From Henckelia pumila (Eukaryota > Streptophyta > Magnoliopsida > Lamiales > Gesneriaceae), in contig NC_133122.1 of the NCBI RefSeq assembly GCF_033568475.1, forward strand, positions 150,240,861 to 150,304,860: DNA of 64,000 nucleotides. Reading direction: 5' to 3'. A program made the translations under genes and the position numbers. Positions 35,376-56,996 of the stretch are shown here, piece after piece. The notes beneath the pieces were generated by a model. The model ran no database searches. It saw only the letters and a list, made by a program, of their open reading frames with translations, and was not told the origin of the DNA. The stretch's first letter is position 1; the number at the start of each line of letters is the position of its first letter.

Positions 35376-36047
35376 ATTTAAAGGAAATGGTCGGTCTAAG
35401 CCCAAGTAACTTTGTCCACACCTTAAATAATCCCAAAATTCATCCTCCACCAAATACTTCTAATTTATCTTATTAATTAATTAATTTATTAATCTTCTAT
35501 GTAAAATTATATTATAAAAATGAAGGAATCGTTATCGAAGGTAATTTAATTATTTAAATAATTTCTACTACATAGACGTAACGATAAAGGACAAGTGTGT
35601 ATATATTATATATTTTAGATAAAATAACTTGTATTTAGTCTTATTTTTTAGAATTTTATTTAAAAACAATGTTAATGCGGTGTTTCGGACTTGAGCATGA
35701 TACGCTCCGTCAACATCAACAAGTTCTACCATAAATATACATTTTTTTATATATATATTTTTTTAAAGTCATAACTCATAAGTATCAGAATTCAACTTCC
35801 AGACGTTTGATTGATTCAAAGACTAATGGTTTATGCTTTACCAGTTGCCAAATAAATTCAAGTGAAGCTTCCATTTGTGATGTTCTTGAATGCCTTCGAT
35901 CACAAGCTAGTCAACTTTCGATCAGCTTATCTTTATAAATTACCAAATATTATTAGAGCTAATTAGTTATTTGCAATATCATTAACGATCCAAGTTCAGC
36001 ATCCAGTTGATAGAAAACTATTGAAATCAAGCAGGAAATTAACAAAG

Positions 36048-37169
36048 ATGGCTCGGGCAAACGATAATTGGGAGAGGCTGGTAGGGGCCGTAATCCGAAG
36101 AAACAGAGACTGGGAGATGTGTCACGCACACTCAAGAACCCCGAGCATGAGCTCTGCAGCATCCAGTAGGGATGATCCATTTCTTGACAAGTTTGAATCA
36201 ATTAGATCAAGATATATAAATGTTGAGGACCAATATCTGGAAGCCTTCACGCGCGATGATATCAAGACTAGTGCACAAGGAATTGGAAAGACGATGATGG
36301 GTAAAAAAGTTGGAGAAGTGGTGAAGCAAGGAAGATCATATTTTGATGTAGATATGTTAATGAGTCATGATTATGTAAGACCCGTTAGCGGCGGAGGCCT
36401 CAGTTCGATTGGGAAGTTCAGCTATGGATATGCGAGTTTTGCAGGTAAAAGGTCCTCGATGGAGGATTTCTACGAGACGAGAATTGATGTTGTAGATGGA
36501 GAGGAAGTTGGTTTTTTTGGAGTTTTTGATGGTCATGGCAGAAAACGAGCTGCGGAATATGTTCAAAGAAACCTTTTCAGAAATCTGATCAGCCACCCAA
36601 AATTTATTTCAGACACCAAATCGGCTATAGCTGATTCACACTCGCACACAGACGCGGAGTTGTTACGTAATCAGAGCATATTGGATGGTTCAAGTTCAAC
36701 TGCGTGTACAGCTATTCTTGTTGCCGACCGTTTGCTGGTGGCAAATGTTGGTGATTCGAGAGCGGTGATTTGCCGGGCTGGTCAGGCCATTGCTGTCTCT
36801 CGAGATCACAAACCGGACCAAGAAGACGAGAGACGACGAATTGAAGATGTCGGAGGTTTTGTGGCGTGGGAAGGGGTTTGGAGAGTGGGAGGCGTGCTTC
36901 CAGTGTCCCGCGCCTTTGGTAATAGGCTGCTGAAGCCGTATGTTGTTGCGGATCCAGAGATTCACGAGGAAAAGGTGGATGAGACCTTGGAGTTCCTCAT
37001 CCTCGCAAGCCATGGACTTTGGGACGTTTTTACGAATGTGGAAGCAGTTCAGATGACCGAATTCATCCAAGATCCCGAAGAAGCAGCGAAAAGGCTGATG
37101 CAGGAAGCACTCCGCAGAGGAAGTGCTGATAACATCACCGCTGTCGTGGTGCGGTTTCCTGGGCACTGA
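36048..37169 (+). CDS. PP2C-like protein, intronless, probable retrogene with altered active site
   Basis: A 373-residue ORF whose PP2C domain spans about residues 108-371. PP2Cs are Mn/Mg-dependent Ser/Thr phosphatases; the closest type in memory is the plant PP2C59/WIN2 group. Metal-site residues kept: E139/D140 (SSMED), D161/G162 (DGHG), D361 (DNIT). Changed: the usual Asp of the SDGLWDV motif is His322, DGHGG is DGHGR, and FGD is FGN (N292). The first ~105 residues do not look like PP2C. Related genes have introns, as I recall, so an uninterrupted frame suggests a retrocopy. The ATG at 36048 has a good context (AAAGATGG); the frame is open a little upstream without an ATG. A TTTATAAAT at about 35933 could be a TATA box. 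It may be a pseudophosphatase. Confidence 0.85.
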   Translation: MARANDNWERLVGAVIRRNRDWEMCHAHSRTPSMSSAASSRDDPFLDKFESIRSRYINVEDQYLEAFTRDDIKTSAQGIGKTMMGKKVGEVVKQGRSYFDVDMLMSHDYVRPVSGGGLSSIGKFSYGYASFAGKRSSMEDFYETRIDVVDGEEVGFFGVFDGHGRKRAAEYVQRNLFRNLISHPKFISDTKSAIADSHSHTDAELLRNQSILDGSSSTACTAILVADRLLVANVGDSRAVICRAGQAIAVSRDHKPDQEDERRRIEDVGGFVAWEGVWRVGGVLPVSRAFGNRLLKPYVVADPEIHEEKVDETLEFLILASHGLWDVFTNVEAVQMTEFIQDPEEAAKRLMQEALRRGSADNITAVVVRFPGH

Positions 37170-37794
37170 CGGCGGTTCGATGCTCTTTTGGCTAAGACCG
37201 GAGAATTTGTGGAATGCAAAACGAACTCGAGTACTAGAATGAGTTTAGTTTTTTTTTTTGACAAGAACTCGAGCGGAAAGAGTTATTCTCCATTCAAATT
37301 CAAGTGTGGAATCGACATAGAAACCTTTCTATCAATCTACTATTATCTATCTATATCTATCTAATATATATTTAATGAGTGTGTGGAAATTGAAAGATTT
37401 ATGGTGAGATTCATAGAGACAACAACATGCTCATAATTCTTAAAGATGTTGGAGGCTTAAAAATCCCAAGAATTCTGAATAAAAATATAGTATGTGATAT
37501 ATCATATACATACACAGATGCATAATATTGATTTTTCTTAAAAAAATATTAACATGCTATATAATCATTTACGTGCATACGATATGTGTATTCAATATGA
37601 TAATATAGAGCACGATCTAAGTTGGAGACAAATTAACGACTTAAAAAATAATGATTATAATTTATAATAAATAAACGAAGGGCTTAAATATTAGACAAGC
37701 TAAACTTCAATTTTTTTTGGGCGATTGAAACTTGTAATTTATTATTATTTATAGATAGGAATGAAATCTAAATAAATAAATAAAAATAAAAATG
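37170..37794. other. Spacer between PP2C and CIP111
   Basis: AT-rich, no ORF. It includes a run of T at about 37247 and short TATC repeats near 37345. It holds the 3' end of the PP2C transcript and the upstream region of CIP111. Confidence 0.4.
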
Positions 37795-37821
37795 TATAAA
37801 TACTAAAGCCCTTGTAGGGTT
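37795..37821 (+). promoter_or_regulatory. Putative CIP111 core promoter
   Basis: TATAAATA at 37795-37802 lies about 70 bp before the ATG and is followed by a TAGGGTT (37815-37821), which is seven of eight bases of the plant telo-box that is frequent at genes for ribosome production. Inference from motif and position only. Confidence 0.4.
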
Positions 37822-37865
37822 CAAGAACTTGTCCCTAATTCTTTGCTGTTCACTGTACATTAAGC

Positions 37866-47966
<10,101 letters not shown>

Positions 47967-48802
47967 AGTTGGTTTGTAGGTTATGGCGTTATTCCAAGAT
48001 CGGTGATGCTGACTCTTGGAGTAGAACTCCAGGTGCATCATAGTAGATTAGTATCTGCCTAATATTATGAATTCTGGGTTAAGTGATGGACCAGGCCAAG
48101 GATACTACTAAATCTGCCAAAGAACCATTTTCTTTGGCCAAGCCAATGCGGCCATAATGGAGGAACGTTTCAGATGCCGACTCACTAGTTTTACATCAGA
48201 GCCATTTGGGTTCATGTCATTGCCCTTGGAACTTTGCAGAGAAGTTGGCAAATAATCGAGTTGAGGCAGATGAAGACGCGCGGATGAATCCATATTCGTA
48301 TGCTGCATTTCATTGCCCCTACACCCATTATTACGTATTTTTTTCTTCAATTTTGTCCAATCTCATGTTTAATGCATGTATAGATAGATTGATGCATACC
48401 TATGTTCAGTATATAGTTATACCTATGTTCATGCCACTCTTTGACATTTGCCAATTAAGATTAAGAAATGAAATGTTCTTTTTGTCGAATTTTTTCTAGC
48501 GCGTTTTTTTTATTACAAATTTTCCAGCATTTGAGTAGATATCGCTTTGATGGATAAAATCGAAGTGAAATTCACTTCATATTGTGTGTGTGTTATTCAA
48601 TTTTAATAGTCATTATAGCTGTCATTTGAAATATAACTATTAAATTTTTCTAAAAATCAAATTCATCGATTCAAGTACAATTTTAAGATATTAATTTTTT
48701 TTAAAAGGTAATAAATATTCATCGATTTTGATAGGGAGAATTTCAATGGAAGATTTGAAGATACATGAAATTTGATTTTAATTTATATATATATATATAT
48801 AT
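47967..48802. other. CIP111 3' region, nothing else recognised
   Basis: It holds the likely 3' UTR of CIP111 and AT-rich sequence. The small ORFs at 48108-48350 (-) and 48206-48499 (+) overlap each other and have no recognisable product. Confidence 0.4.
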
Positions 48803-48973
48803 AAATTTTCAGATGTCCAACAATATTTTCTCAACTCGTTTCCGATCACAAAAACCCGGTATCGTGTTTTAGTGGTATCGTATTTTAGTAACAACTAAAA
48901 CACGATACTGGGTTTTAGACTTTTAGTGGTCGGGGACGAGTTGGGCATCATTAGTTGGACAGCTAAAAATTTA
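48803..48973. mobile_element. Foldback MITE in a TA tract
   Basis: AAATTTTCAGATGTCCAAC at the left pairs with GTTGGACAGCTAAAAATTT at the right, and the pairing extends inward through AAAACACGATAC. It lies between (TA)n tracts, so the duplication cannot be read. Confidence 0.6.
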
Positions 48974-48995
48974 TATATATATATATATTTTTATG

Positions 48996-49112
48996 GTGCC
49001 CAACACTATATGCCCACTTCATGCCCACCATGTACAATAGATGAGTTGATCGGAACAATAGATGAGTTGACTTGTACATGGTGGACATGAAGTGGGCATA
49101 TAGTGTTGGGCA

Positions 49113-49113
<1 letters not shown>
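48996..49113. mobile_element. Foldback MITE, 118 bp
   Basis: GTGCCCAACACTATATGCCC at the left is matched by its reverse complement at the right; the arms pair for about 55 bp around a short centre with two ATAGATGAGTTGA repeats. Bounded by TA tracts. Confidence 0.7.
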
Positions 49114-49148
<35 letters not shown>

Positions 49149-49160
49149 CATATATATATT

Positions 49161-49436
49161 ATCATTTTTGATCCCATGCACCTTAGGGTGCAAGGGATCC
49201 ACGTGCACCCGTTCCCAAACAACTCCGATTGTCTTGAAATTTTTACGGTATGGTCGTCTCAAAAATGCGAATCCAACGATATATCATATGATATAAATTT
49301 CAATCTCGGTGATTATATCGTTGGATTCGCATTTTTGAAACGATCATACCGTGAAAATTTCAAGGCAATCGAAGTTGTTTTGTGCACAAGTGCATGTGGA
49401 TCCCCGCACCCTATGGTGTGTGTGATCAAAACTGAT
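49161..49436. mobile_element. Long-armed foldback MITE, about 276 bp
   Basis: The arms are about 130 bp (TTTTTGATCCCATGCACC at the left; right end in reverse complement GTTTTGATCACACACACC), pairing through AAAAATGCGAATCCAACGAT. TA-rich flanks hide the target duplication. Confidence 0.7.
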
Positions 49437-49599
49437 TATATTATTTATATATATATATATATTACAGATAGAGGTTTTTAATAATTGGTATGGTAATTAA
49501 TTGAGCATTTTCATGATAATCGATGCTATCCATTTTCAATTTACCTCTGACTATGTGATCAAAATTTATATTATTTATAATGATTTATGAATAGTTGTC

Positions 49600-49741
49600 T
49601 CAAGAGTGTCCGAATTGATAGAGTTGGTAAGCATTTAATCAGTTTTCAGGTGTTCGATTCCTTATACGATATGCCAACATTTTTTTGGACTAGTCTGTTG
49701 CAAATGACTTGCACAGTGCAGTTTATTACCTGAAAAAAAAA
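49600..49741 (+). mobile_element. Possible tRNA-derived SINE
   Basis: GTCCGAATTGATAGAGTTGG (A-box-like) is followed 35-45 bp later by GGTGTTCGATTCC (B-box-like) and an A run at 49733. The order and spacing fit a plant Au-like SINE head. Target duplications were not found, and it is too degenerate to be a tRNA gene. Confidence 0.4.
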
Positions 49742-49924
49742 CTAAAAGTTGCGGGTTCTCACATCATAAAAACAGTTTACCTTACTATGCATGTTATAGT
49801 GTTAGTCCGTGCAGTTTACCCAACTAGCGTGATTAGCAGATTAAACGCAATGTAGCGGCTGCAATTACAGGCTATTGTTTTAGTTCGAGAATTTATCTGT
49901 GCACTGAAAGATAGTAGCAGTGAG

Positions 49925-50486
49925 TAGGGGTGTTCTCGAGCCGAGTTGAGCTCGAGTAGCACACTACTCGAGCTCGAGCTCGAGTAGCACACTACTCGAG
50001 CTCGAGCTCGATCGAGTAGTAAAATATGAGCTCGAGCTCGGTTGTAATTCGAGTACTCGAGCTCGAGCTTTTATATTATATATATATATATATATAAATT
50101 AAAATATATTAATAAATAAATAAATATAATATTATATTATATTATATATTATAAAATAAATAAATATATAAATATAATAAAATTAATTAAATATTATAAA
50201 TAAATATATAAATATTATAAATAAATTAATATATAAATATAATATTATATTATATATATTATATTTATATTTATATATATTTATATTATTTTTTAATATA
50301 TATATATGTGACTTATCGAGTAGCGCGAGCTACTCGATCACATAGTTTCAAAGCTCGACTCGAGCTCGATTGTATGCTCGAGCTACTCGAGCTCGAGCTC
50401 GAGCTCGGTCAAATCGAGCTCGAGTCGAGCTTTGACCGAGCTACTCGCGAGTTGCTCACGAGTAGCTCGGCTCGTTTACACCCCTA
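49925..50486. mobile_element. hAT-type MITE, 562 bp
   Basis: Perfect 9-bp ends TAGGGGTGT/ACACCCCTA with the 8-bp duplication GCAGTGAG (49917-49924, 50487-50494). About 140 bp at each end is dense with CTCGAGCTCGAG-type repeats, and the centre is almost pure A/T. Non-coding. Confidence 0.9.
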
Positions 50487-50494
50487 GCAGTGAG

Positions 50495-52074
50495 TCTCAT
50501 GTCATAAAAAAGTTATTGTATTGGATCGAAAGTTTATCTAATATGCATTGAAAGATAGTGGGTTCCACCTCATTAAAAAAACAAGAAAAAAAAAAGGTGC
50601 ATTGTTTATATATGAATATGAATGAAGAAAGATGCATTGCTTTAAAGCATACATAAGATTCCTCGCCTTTACCCTAAGACGGATTTTGCACGCTTCTCAC
50701 CTTAAATATTATATATATACTCGTCGTAAATAACTAAATATACAAAGTTTATTTATTTTTCCATATAAATTTTAAAAAATCAATGAAGATGCCATTATAA
50801 AAATAAATTATATATTTTATTTAATGGGTATTTTAATAATATGTAAAAAATTATTGAAAATACTTATATATTTAATGACATTGATATATCAATTTTTTTT
50901 TAAAAAAATACTACTATAAAATACATATATTTTAAAAAAGTGAAAAAAGAAATACTACATATTTTGACATATATTTGGGGTAGAGAAAATAGTAATGTTT
51001 TGTGTCACTGCATTACATTTTTCAACAATAAATTAATTTACTCATCGTGTTTTATTCGTAAGTCAAAATTTCAAAATAATATGAGCTTCTTAAAAAAAAT
51101 TCAATTCTAAAATTCAGTAGAAATGTATAGTTGTTGTGGAAATCATATTTAATATTATTTTCATAGGTTGGGAAGAAAATTTCAAATTTTATAGGTACAC
51201 ATATAAAAGGAACTTTACTAAGCATTTTCCTTAAACTTTTCACCTTTATTTCCCACTTGGGAATTTTCAAATTCCAAACCAACAAACAAAGTACAAAATC
51301 TCATCTTCTTTTTACAAATAAATGCATAACTCTCACTCAAACACATCACATTGGAGCGTGCATTACAATCGCCATATCATTGCTCCAATTTCTAAGGCTA
51401 TCTTTAATTGCCATTTAAAAAAAAAATAAATTTAAGTCTAATTCTTGAAATCATAATATGCATATAGTTGAATTAAATTAATTTGCTTGCCATTTATATT
51501 TCCCAAATTTATAAATATTAAAATAAAAATAAGACTTGTTTAGTAGAATTTAGATTTCTCATCACTGGAAGCAATAATTGTCATCCTTAATTTCTACAAA
51601 ATATCATTACATTTTGGGTCCCAATATAATTTTCAGGTATCTTTCATGTTTATTTTCATTGAATTTCAAAACTAATTTTAACACCCGCTTTGCAGAAACC
51701 TCTAAAAAAAGCAAACAAGTTGGTCCAAAATGCAATATGATGCAATAAAAAGAAGGAAAATGCTACGGTTTATAACACAACGTGTAATATCATTTATATA
51801 TATATATATCAAGATTATTGAAAATCTAAAAAATCTATACTATATACTAAATAATCTCTGAAATAAATATGGAAGTGGACACCAACTTTTATATCCAAAA
51901 TTGCTCTTATACCAATTATTTTTCCCGAAATCACCGTTTTAACTTATTTGTTATATTTTCAATCTCAAATATTATTTTTATTTTAATATAAATCAAATTA
52001 ATTAAAAAAAACCAAATATATATGCGTGGCTTCGGGACACTGGTAATATAAAAATAAAGACCCCTAAATCCCGA
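50495..52074. other. AT-rich spacer upstream of LUX
   Basis: No ORF or TE end could be supported. It includes (TA)n near 51797 and presumably distal LUX promoter sequence. I did not find a clear evening element or GATWCG site by reading it. Confidence 0.35.
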
Positions 52075-52625
52075 AAAATATATATACAGAGAGAGAGAGA
52101 AAGATGGGATATAGATATAGAAGAAATTGTATGTAAAACAAAAACCAGATAGTACCATTTCCACAAACATAAAAATCAGAAGAAAAGCATCTGCAACAGT
52201 AAACATTAACAAAAGCTGGAAACAAGAAGACAAGATCCACCTCGATCACCCCTCCCCACTCTTCTCTCACAAATGAATATCTGCAGAGAATTCAAAGGTG
52301 AAATACAAACACCCCATTTCTCTACTCTTTTTTCCATTTAATTTGATCTATGCTCGAGATAAAGTTGAAACTGTCTCTTCTTTTTATCTGTATCCTTGTC
52401 TTGTACTCTCCAAAAAAGTGAACTTTTTTCTTCTAGTTATTTTGGTTATCGTTTTCTTGATTTTCTGGGCACTAGATCTTGGATTTCTGAAGAACAAGGG
52501 GTTTTGCACATGTTTTTGTTTTTGTTTTCCGTAATGTGAATTTTCTTGTACTGAAAAATTTTCCCTTTTCAAGAAAAGATTTGCGTGGCAGTGAATCCAA
52601 GAACTGAGGCACAAAAGGAAAGGAA
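52075..52625 (+). promoter_or_regulatory. Putative LUX core promoter and leader with upstream ATGs
   Basis: AATATATATACAGAGAGAGA at 52076-52095 looks like a TATA box followed by a GA-rich transcription start region. The leader before the LUX ATG holds at least four short upstream ORFs (ATGs at about 52104, 52273, 52350 and 52510), each ending before 52626. If the leader is unspliced they could reduce LUX translation. Inference. Confidence 0.4.
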
Positions 52626-53528
52626 ATGAGGGAAGAAGAATCCAATTGGTTTTCGAAATGGGAAGATGAATTGCCCCCGCCCGAGGAATTGATGCCCTTA
52701 AACCAATCCCTTATTACTCCTGATCTAGCGCTTGCTTTCAACATTTCGAGCCCACATCACAACCTTCACAACCACAACACAGCTGCTCCTCCGCCGCCGC
52801 AGTCAACTGCCCATTCCTCAGCTGAATTTGACTCACCGGAGTTGAGTGGCGCCGCAGGCGGATCAGGTGGGGCCGCCGGTTCTGACGAGCCCGCAAGAAC
52901 CCTCAAGCGTCCGCGCCTCGTTTGGACTCCACAACTGCACAAGAGATTTGTAGATGCGGTTGCACATTTAGGGATCAAGAATGCTGTTCCAAAGACTATA
53001 ATGCAGCTCATGAGTGTTGATGGGCTAACTAGAGAGAATGTTGCGAGCCATTTGCAGAAATATAGGCTATATTTGAAGCGAATGCAAGGTATTTCCAATG
53101 GCGGAAATGGCAGCGCCATCGGGAATAATAGTCCGGCGGGATTGTCTGGTTCTGGCATGGATCCGGCCATGGACCACTTATTCGCGAGCTCCCCCGTGCC
53201 AGCTCAGTTTTTGAACCATGGCAGGGGGAATCCAGAGCATTTCTTGCCATATGTACCGGTTGCTGCACCAATGCAGCACCACCACCAGATGGCGGTGGTG
53301 GCGGCGGCAGGGCCAGGACACCAACAGCAGTTGCAAAAGCAGTTCAGGCCGTTTGGTCACTCACCGCCAAACGGGCAATTTGACAATCCATTTTTGAGGC
53401 AATCGCAGCAGCAGGTTCAGAGAATGGGTGGTTCTGTGTTGCCTCTCGCATTTGTGGAGGATATGGAGCCGGCTGGCGCCACGAATGGGAGGAAAATTCT
53501 TACGTTGTTTCCAACAGGGGATGATTGA
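52626..53528 (+). CDS. LUX: LUX ARRHYTHMO/PCL1-like GARP transcription factor, intronless
   Basis: A 300-residue single-exon protein. The GARP (Myb-like) DNA-binding domain is at about residues 94-153, with WTPQLHKRF (100-108), the VPKTIMQLM segment and SHLQKYR (141-147). The N-terminus ([17 protein letters not shown], residues 9-25) and the C-terminal [11 protein letters not shown]...TLFPTGDD segment are those of LUX/PCL1, the DNA-binding part of the evening complex with ELF3 and ELF4 that represses genes such as PRR9 at night. Arabidopsis LUX (about 323 aa) is also intronless. The centre is Gly/Ala-rich and residues 240-290 are Gln-rich. The paralogue BOA/NOX is the alternative. The long minus-strand ORF at 52766-53170 is its shadow. 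Confidence 0.93.
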   Translation: MREEESNWFSKWEDELPPPEELMPLNQSLITPDLALAFNISSPHHNLHNHNTAAPPPPQSTAHSSAEFDSPELSGAAGGSGGAAGSDEPARTLKRPRLVWTPQLHKRFVDAVAHLGIKNAVPKTIMQLMSVDGLTRENVASHLQKYRLYLKRMQGISNGGNGSAIGNNSPAGLSGSGMDPAMDHLFASSPVPAQFLNHGRGNPEHFLPYVPVAAPMQHHHQMAVVAAAGPGHQQQLQKQFRPFGHSPPNGQFDNPFLRQSQQQVQRMGGSVLPLAFVEDMEPAGATNGRKILTLFPTGDD

Positions 53529-54869
53529 GTTTCAGTAGTTGATGACTTTTATGAGGGGTGCTATGCAGTTCATAAGTGATTCAAGGTTCAAACAATGTGA
53601 AAAATCCAGTCTTTTCGGAGACTATCTAGTGTTTCTTTGTCATTTTAGGTGTTCTTAATGGTGTAGATTCGAGTTGATCGGCATTCGATGTTTGTTCAAA
53701 TGATTTACTACTTCCATTATTCTTTCTGATGTTCATGTGGACAGCAGTTTCTCCATTAGAATCAGTGCTTGCATAGTGTAAATTCTGTTGTTCCCCCAAG
53801 TTTCTAATCCATAAATGTCATTCTGTTCAACTTGTTCTTACAAGGGGTTCGAGAAACCGGTCTTATGGTCAAGTCTCTTGGATTTTTATTTTGATTTATG
53901 AGTTAGAATCACGACGTTTTTATCCGGTAAAACACTATTGTCGGATCAGCTACAAAAAACATATATTCCCACAATTTCCCCCACAGCAGCAATCATTTAC
54001 AGACATTCTTTTGAGAGACCGACTAGTAGGGTAGGTGTATGGTGAAATACAGTTTAACCAAAACTATTTAGCCTAGTTCGATCATTGGTCCGGTTATCAC
54101 GTTTTGATTTGGTTCTATTGTTTCAAAAGAAGCAGGCATACGGCATACCACATTTTGGAGAAAATTTCTGTTGCATAAACGCGTACTTTCAATTCGATTT
54201 TGTTCGTTCGGTTAGATTATTTTGGTTGTTTTTTGCTTTGTGAAACATTGATCCATGGATGGATTTAATGATCCATAGGTTTGGTGGTCAATCCTATTCC
54301 ACTACATCTTGCAACAAACTGTATTTCTCAGAAAATTGTGATATAACTGCGAAAACTTTGAAATAATTAATATGATTTAGTATTATGCAAACACCATATT
54401 AAATCATGATGTGGACTTGAACACTCGATCTACTATTGCAACTTTGCAAATTTCATGTGTGATTAGGCATCATTTTGTATAAATTTTAATTTTGTGTGTT
54501 CCATGCACACGATTGGTTCACATCAAATTTTGTGTATTTATTTGTTTCACATCAAATTTTTTTTGGGGGAAAAACGTTGTATCTGAATCAAATAACAAGT
54601 GAGCCAACTACCTACTCCACCAGCACGATTCTTGGGAGAATCATTTATTTTATCCAAGCAAATCCCATCACCTAAGCACTCACTGGATTCTTTTGAGAAA
54701 GGGCTCGTGTGCAATTATGGTCTTTCTAATGACCATATTATAAACGGAGTTCTTAAATAATAAATAAATAAATATATAAGGTCTAAAACTAATAATTTAT
54801 GATTTTGGCTATTATTAAGGCTTATGCATTATTTCACCACTAGTTTTCTTTGAATCGAATTATGGTTTT
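53529..54869. other. Spacer after LUX
   Basis: Likely LUX 3' UTR to about 53830, then AT-rich sequence with no ORF or defined repeat. Confidence 0.4.
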
Positions 54870-54991
54870 GAAGTAGTTTTATGAAAATTATTTGGAAAAT
54901 ATGTTTATCACTTTCAGATGTAAAAATATTACGTCATCTGAAGTAGTTTTATGAAAATTATTTAGAAAATATGTTTATCACTTTCAGATGT
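54870..54991. repeat. 70-bp direct tandem duplication
   Basis: GAAGTAGTTTTATGAAAATT through TCACTTTCAGATGTAA occurs twice with a 70-bp period (starts 54870 and 54940) and only one or two differences. The second copy is cut by a T run. Confidence 0.8.
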
Positions 54992-55445
54992 AATTTTTTT
55001 TTTTTTTTTAGATAAGAACAAGATGTTTTTAAGTAAATAAAAAACTGAAATAGGGGACTCAAGAAAAAAAAAAATTGAGGGCAAAATCAATTTGACACAA
55101 GTTAACATCTTCAAATGTAGAACCAAAACACCTCCATCCATGCTCCAAAAACACTATTTTAGAGAGTGCTACTCTAGCAAAAGATATTACTTTTAGAGAA
55201 TGACATTATTTACTAAAATCTAAATATCCAACACTATTTTAGAGAGTACAATCATAATTTTGTTTTTTTAATTTATTTTTGTTTTATAAATATTTGTAAT
55301 TAAATTATAAAATAAAAATATTTGTAAAAAAAGGTAAATAAAAATTTGGAAAACAAAAAAAAAAACTAATTAAGGTATTATTGACATATTAAAAAAAGCC
55401 TCACCAAAAGTTAGTTACTATTCTCCTCTCTCCCTTAATTAATAG

Positions 55446-55474
<29 letters not shown>
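55446..55474. repeat. (TA)n microsatellite
   Basis: About 14 TA units just upstream of the hAT-type MITE. Confidence 0.9.
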
Positions 55475-55476
<2 letters not shown>

Positions 55477-55516
55477 TTTATTGATTCATTTCATATACAT
55501 CTTCGTTCTTTCAACC

Positions 55517-55901
55517 TAGGGGTGGTTTGGTACGGTATACCGCATACCGTACTGAATATCGCATATCATACCGGAAAATTTCGGTACCGAAATTTTCGAT
55601 ACCTATATCGCACCCGAAATTACCGAAATTTCGGTATGGCATAAATCCATATCGATACTGTACCGAATACCGAAATTTGGTACGGTATTGGTATGATACC
55701 GTGTATATCGATTTTTTTTAAAAAATATCGGTATACGCGGTATCATACCGATATCGTGTATATCGATTTTTTTCGATATACCGAAATACCGAAAATTTGA
55801 AAATTTATACCTATATCGATACCGAAAATTTCGGTATATACGGTTTTTTTTTGTACGATAAAGGCGGTATGAAGGTATTTCGGTATTTTTCGTCAGCCCT
55901 A
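55517..55901. mobile_element. hAT-type MITE, 385 bp
   Basis: Starts TAGGGGTGG and ends GCCCTA, with the 8-bp duplication TTTCAACC (55509-55516, 55902-55909). The interior is filled with CGGTATACCG/TTCGGTA repeats on both strands, which produce spurious Tyr/Arg-rich ORFs. Confidence 0.85.
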
Positions 55902-55909
55902 TTTCAACC

Positions 55910-56639
55910 TCTTTATTTAATTTCAATGGGTTACTCTTTTGTCCATTTTTAGTTGATTTAAGTTTTCTCTCTTTTTCTCATTTATTTATTGCAATTGTAC
56001 TATTTGGAAAAAAGAAGAGAAGAGAAGAGAAAAACCAAAAGAACAAAATCATGAATAAAAAAAACATATATTATATATTTTATTACATGCATATATCTTT
56101 AATGTCATGTTTGGTTAGGTACTTTGTAATTGATGACAAAATATATGCAGCAATTCAAAAAAAATATACTCAGGTTTAATTGAATTCAGTTTAATAATAA
56201 TAATCTCCGTAATATGATTTATTTAATGGTTTGTAAAAAAAAAAAAGATATTTTTTATAACATTTAGAGAGTATAAATAGATAATGAAAAAATAAATTTC
56301 ATTTGAATAATACTTTGAAAACGTTTTCAATAATTTATATCTGAAAAAAAAAAAAATTCGTATCTTGATAATATTTTTCTAAAACATTTTTAAAAAATAT
56401 TATCCAAATAACTTTTAAAAATAAATATTTTTTGATATTTTTATAATAACCAAACATCTCATCAACTTTAAGATATCCTCTTAACATTTATGTCCGAACA
56501 TGTATTAATTTCAAAAACAACCTTTAATATATTTTATTAATTAAAATTTTGAAACACTTGTATAAAATCGTTATATTAATACTTGTTAAAACAGAGCAAA
56601 AAATATTTGAGTTTGAACTTTGAAGATCTTAGCATGATT
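55910..56639. other. AT-rich spacer, nothing recognised
   Basis: No ORF, gene or clear repeat ends. Confidence 0.4.
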
Positions 56640-56692
56640 TAAGATATCGTTTGGTTTAGATGATAGGATAAATAATACAGATATAATTAATA

Positions 56693-56896
56693 TGGGCAAT
56701 TTGCTCAAAAATCCCCAAATGCGAACATGTTTTGCTTTGGGGTCCCTAGTCATAAAATGTGGTACAAAACAATACAAAATGTGGTACAAAACCATACAAG
56801 ATGTGGTACAAATTAACAAAAAATGTGGTACAAAAAAGTGGCTAGGGAGTGCAGAGCAAAACATGTTTGCATTGGGAATTTTTGAGCAATTTGCAC
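56693..56896. mobile_element. Nested foldback MITE with internal 22-bp repeats
   Basis: The arms of about 60 bp pair (CAATTTGCTCAAAAATCCCC with GGGAATTTTTGAGCAATTTG). TTAATA flanks both ends. The loop has four copies of AAATGTGGTACAAAA at about 22-bp spacing (56756-56836). Superfamily uncertain. Confidence 0.65.
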
Positions 56897-56996
56897 TTAA
56901 TAGTGATAAAAAAATAAATAAGAAATGATAGTTAGTATAGTGATTGATTTGATTGATAGATTATAGTATATTTGATTTCATTGATTATATTTTATA

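Noticed and set aside
36696-37166. 156-codon ORF antisense to the PP2C gene
   Set aside because: A shadow of the PP2C frame; no recognisable protein.
37361-37860. Possible poly(A) tail or target duplication of the PP2C retrocopy
   Set aside because: No A run or flanking direct repeats could be identified; the retrogene call rests only on the lack of introns.
49607-49680. A tRNA gene
   Set aside because: Box-like motifs are present but the cloverleaf cannot be formed convincingly and an A-rich tail follows; more like a SINE.
52766-53170. 134-codon ORF antisense to LUX
   Set aside because: Lies wholly within the LUX coding sequence and reflects its codon composition.
55527-55926. Tyr/Arg-rich ORFs on both strands
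   Set aside because: They arise from CGGTATACCG repeats inside a hAT-type MITE with a clear 8-bp duplication.
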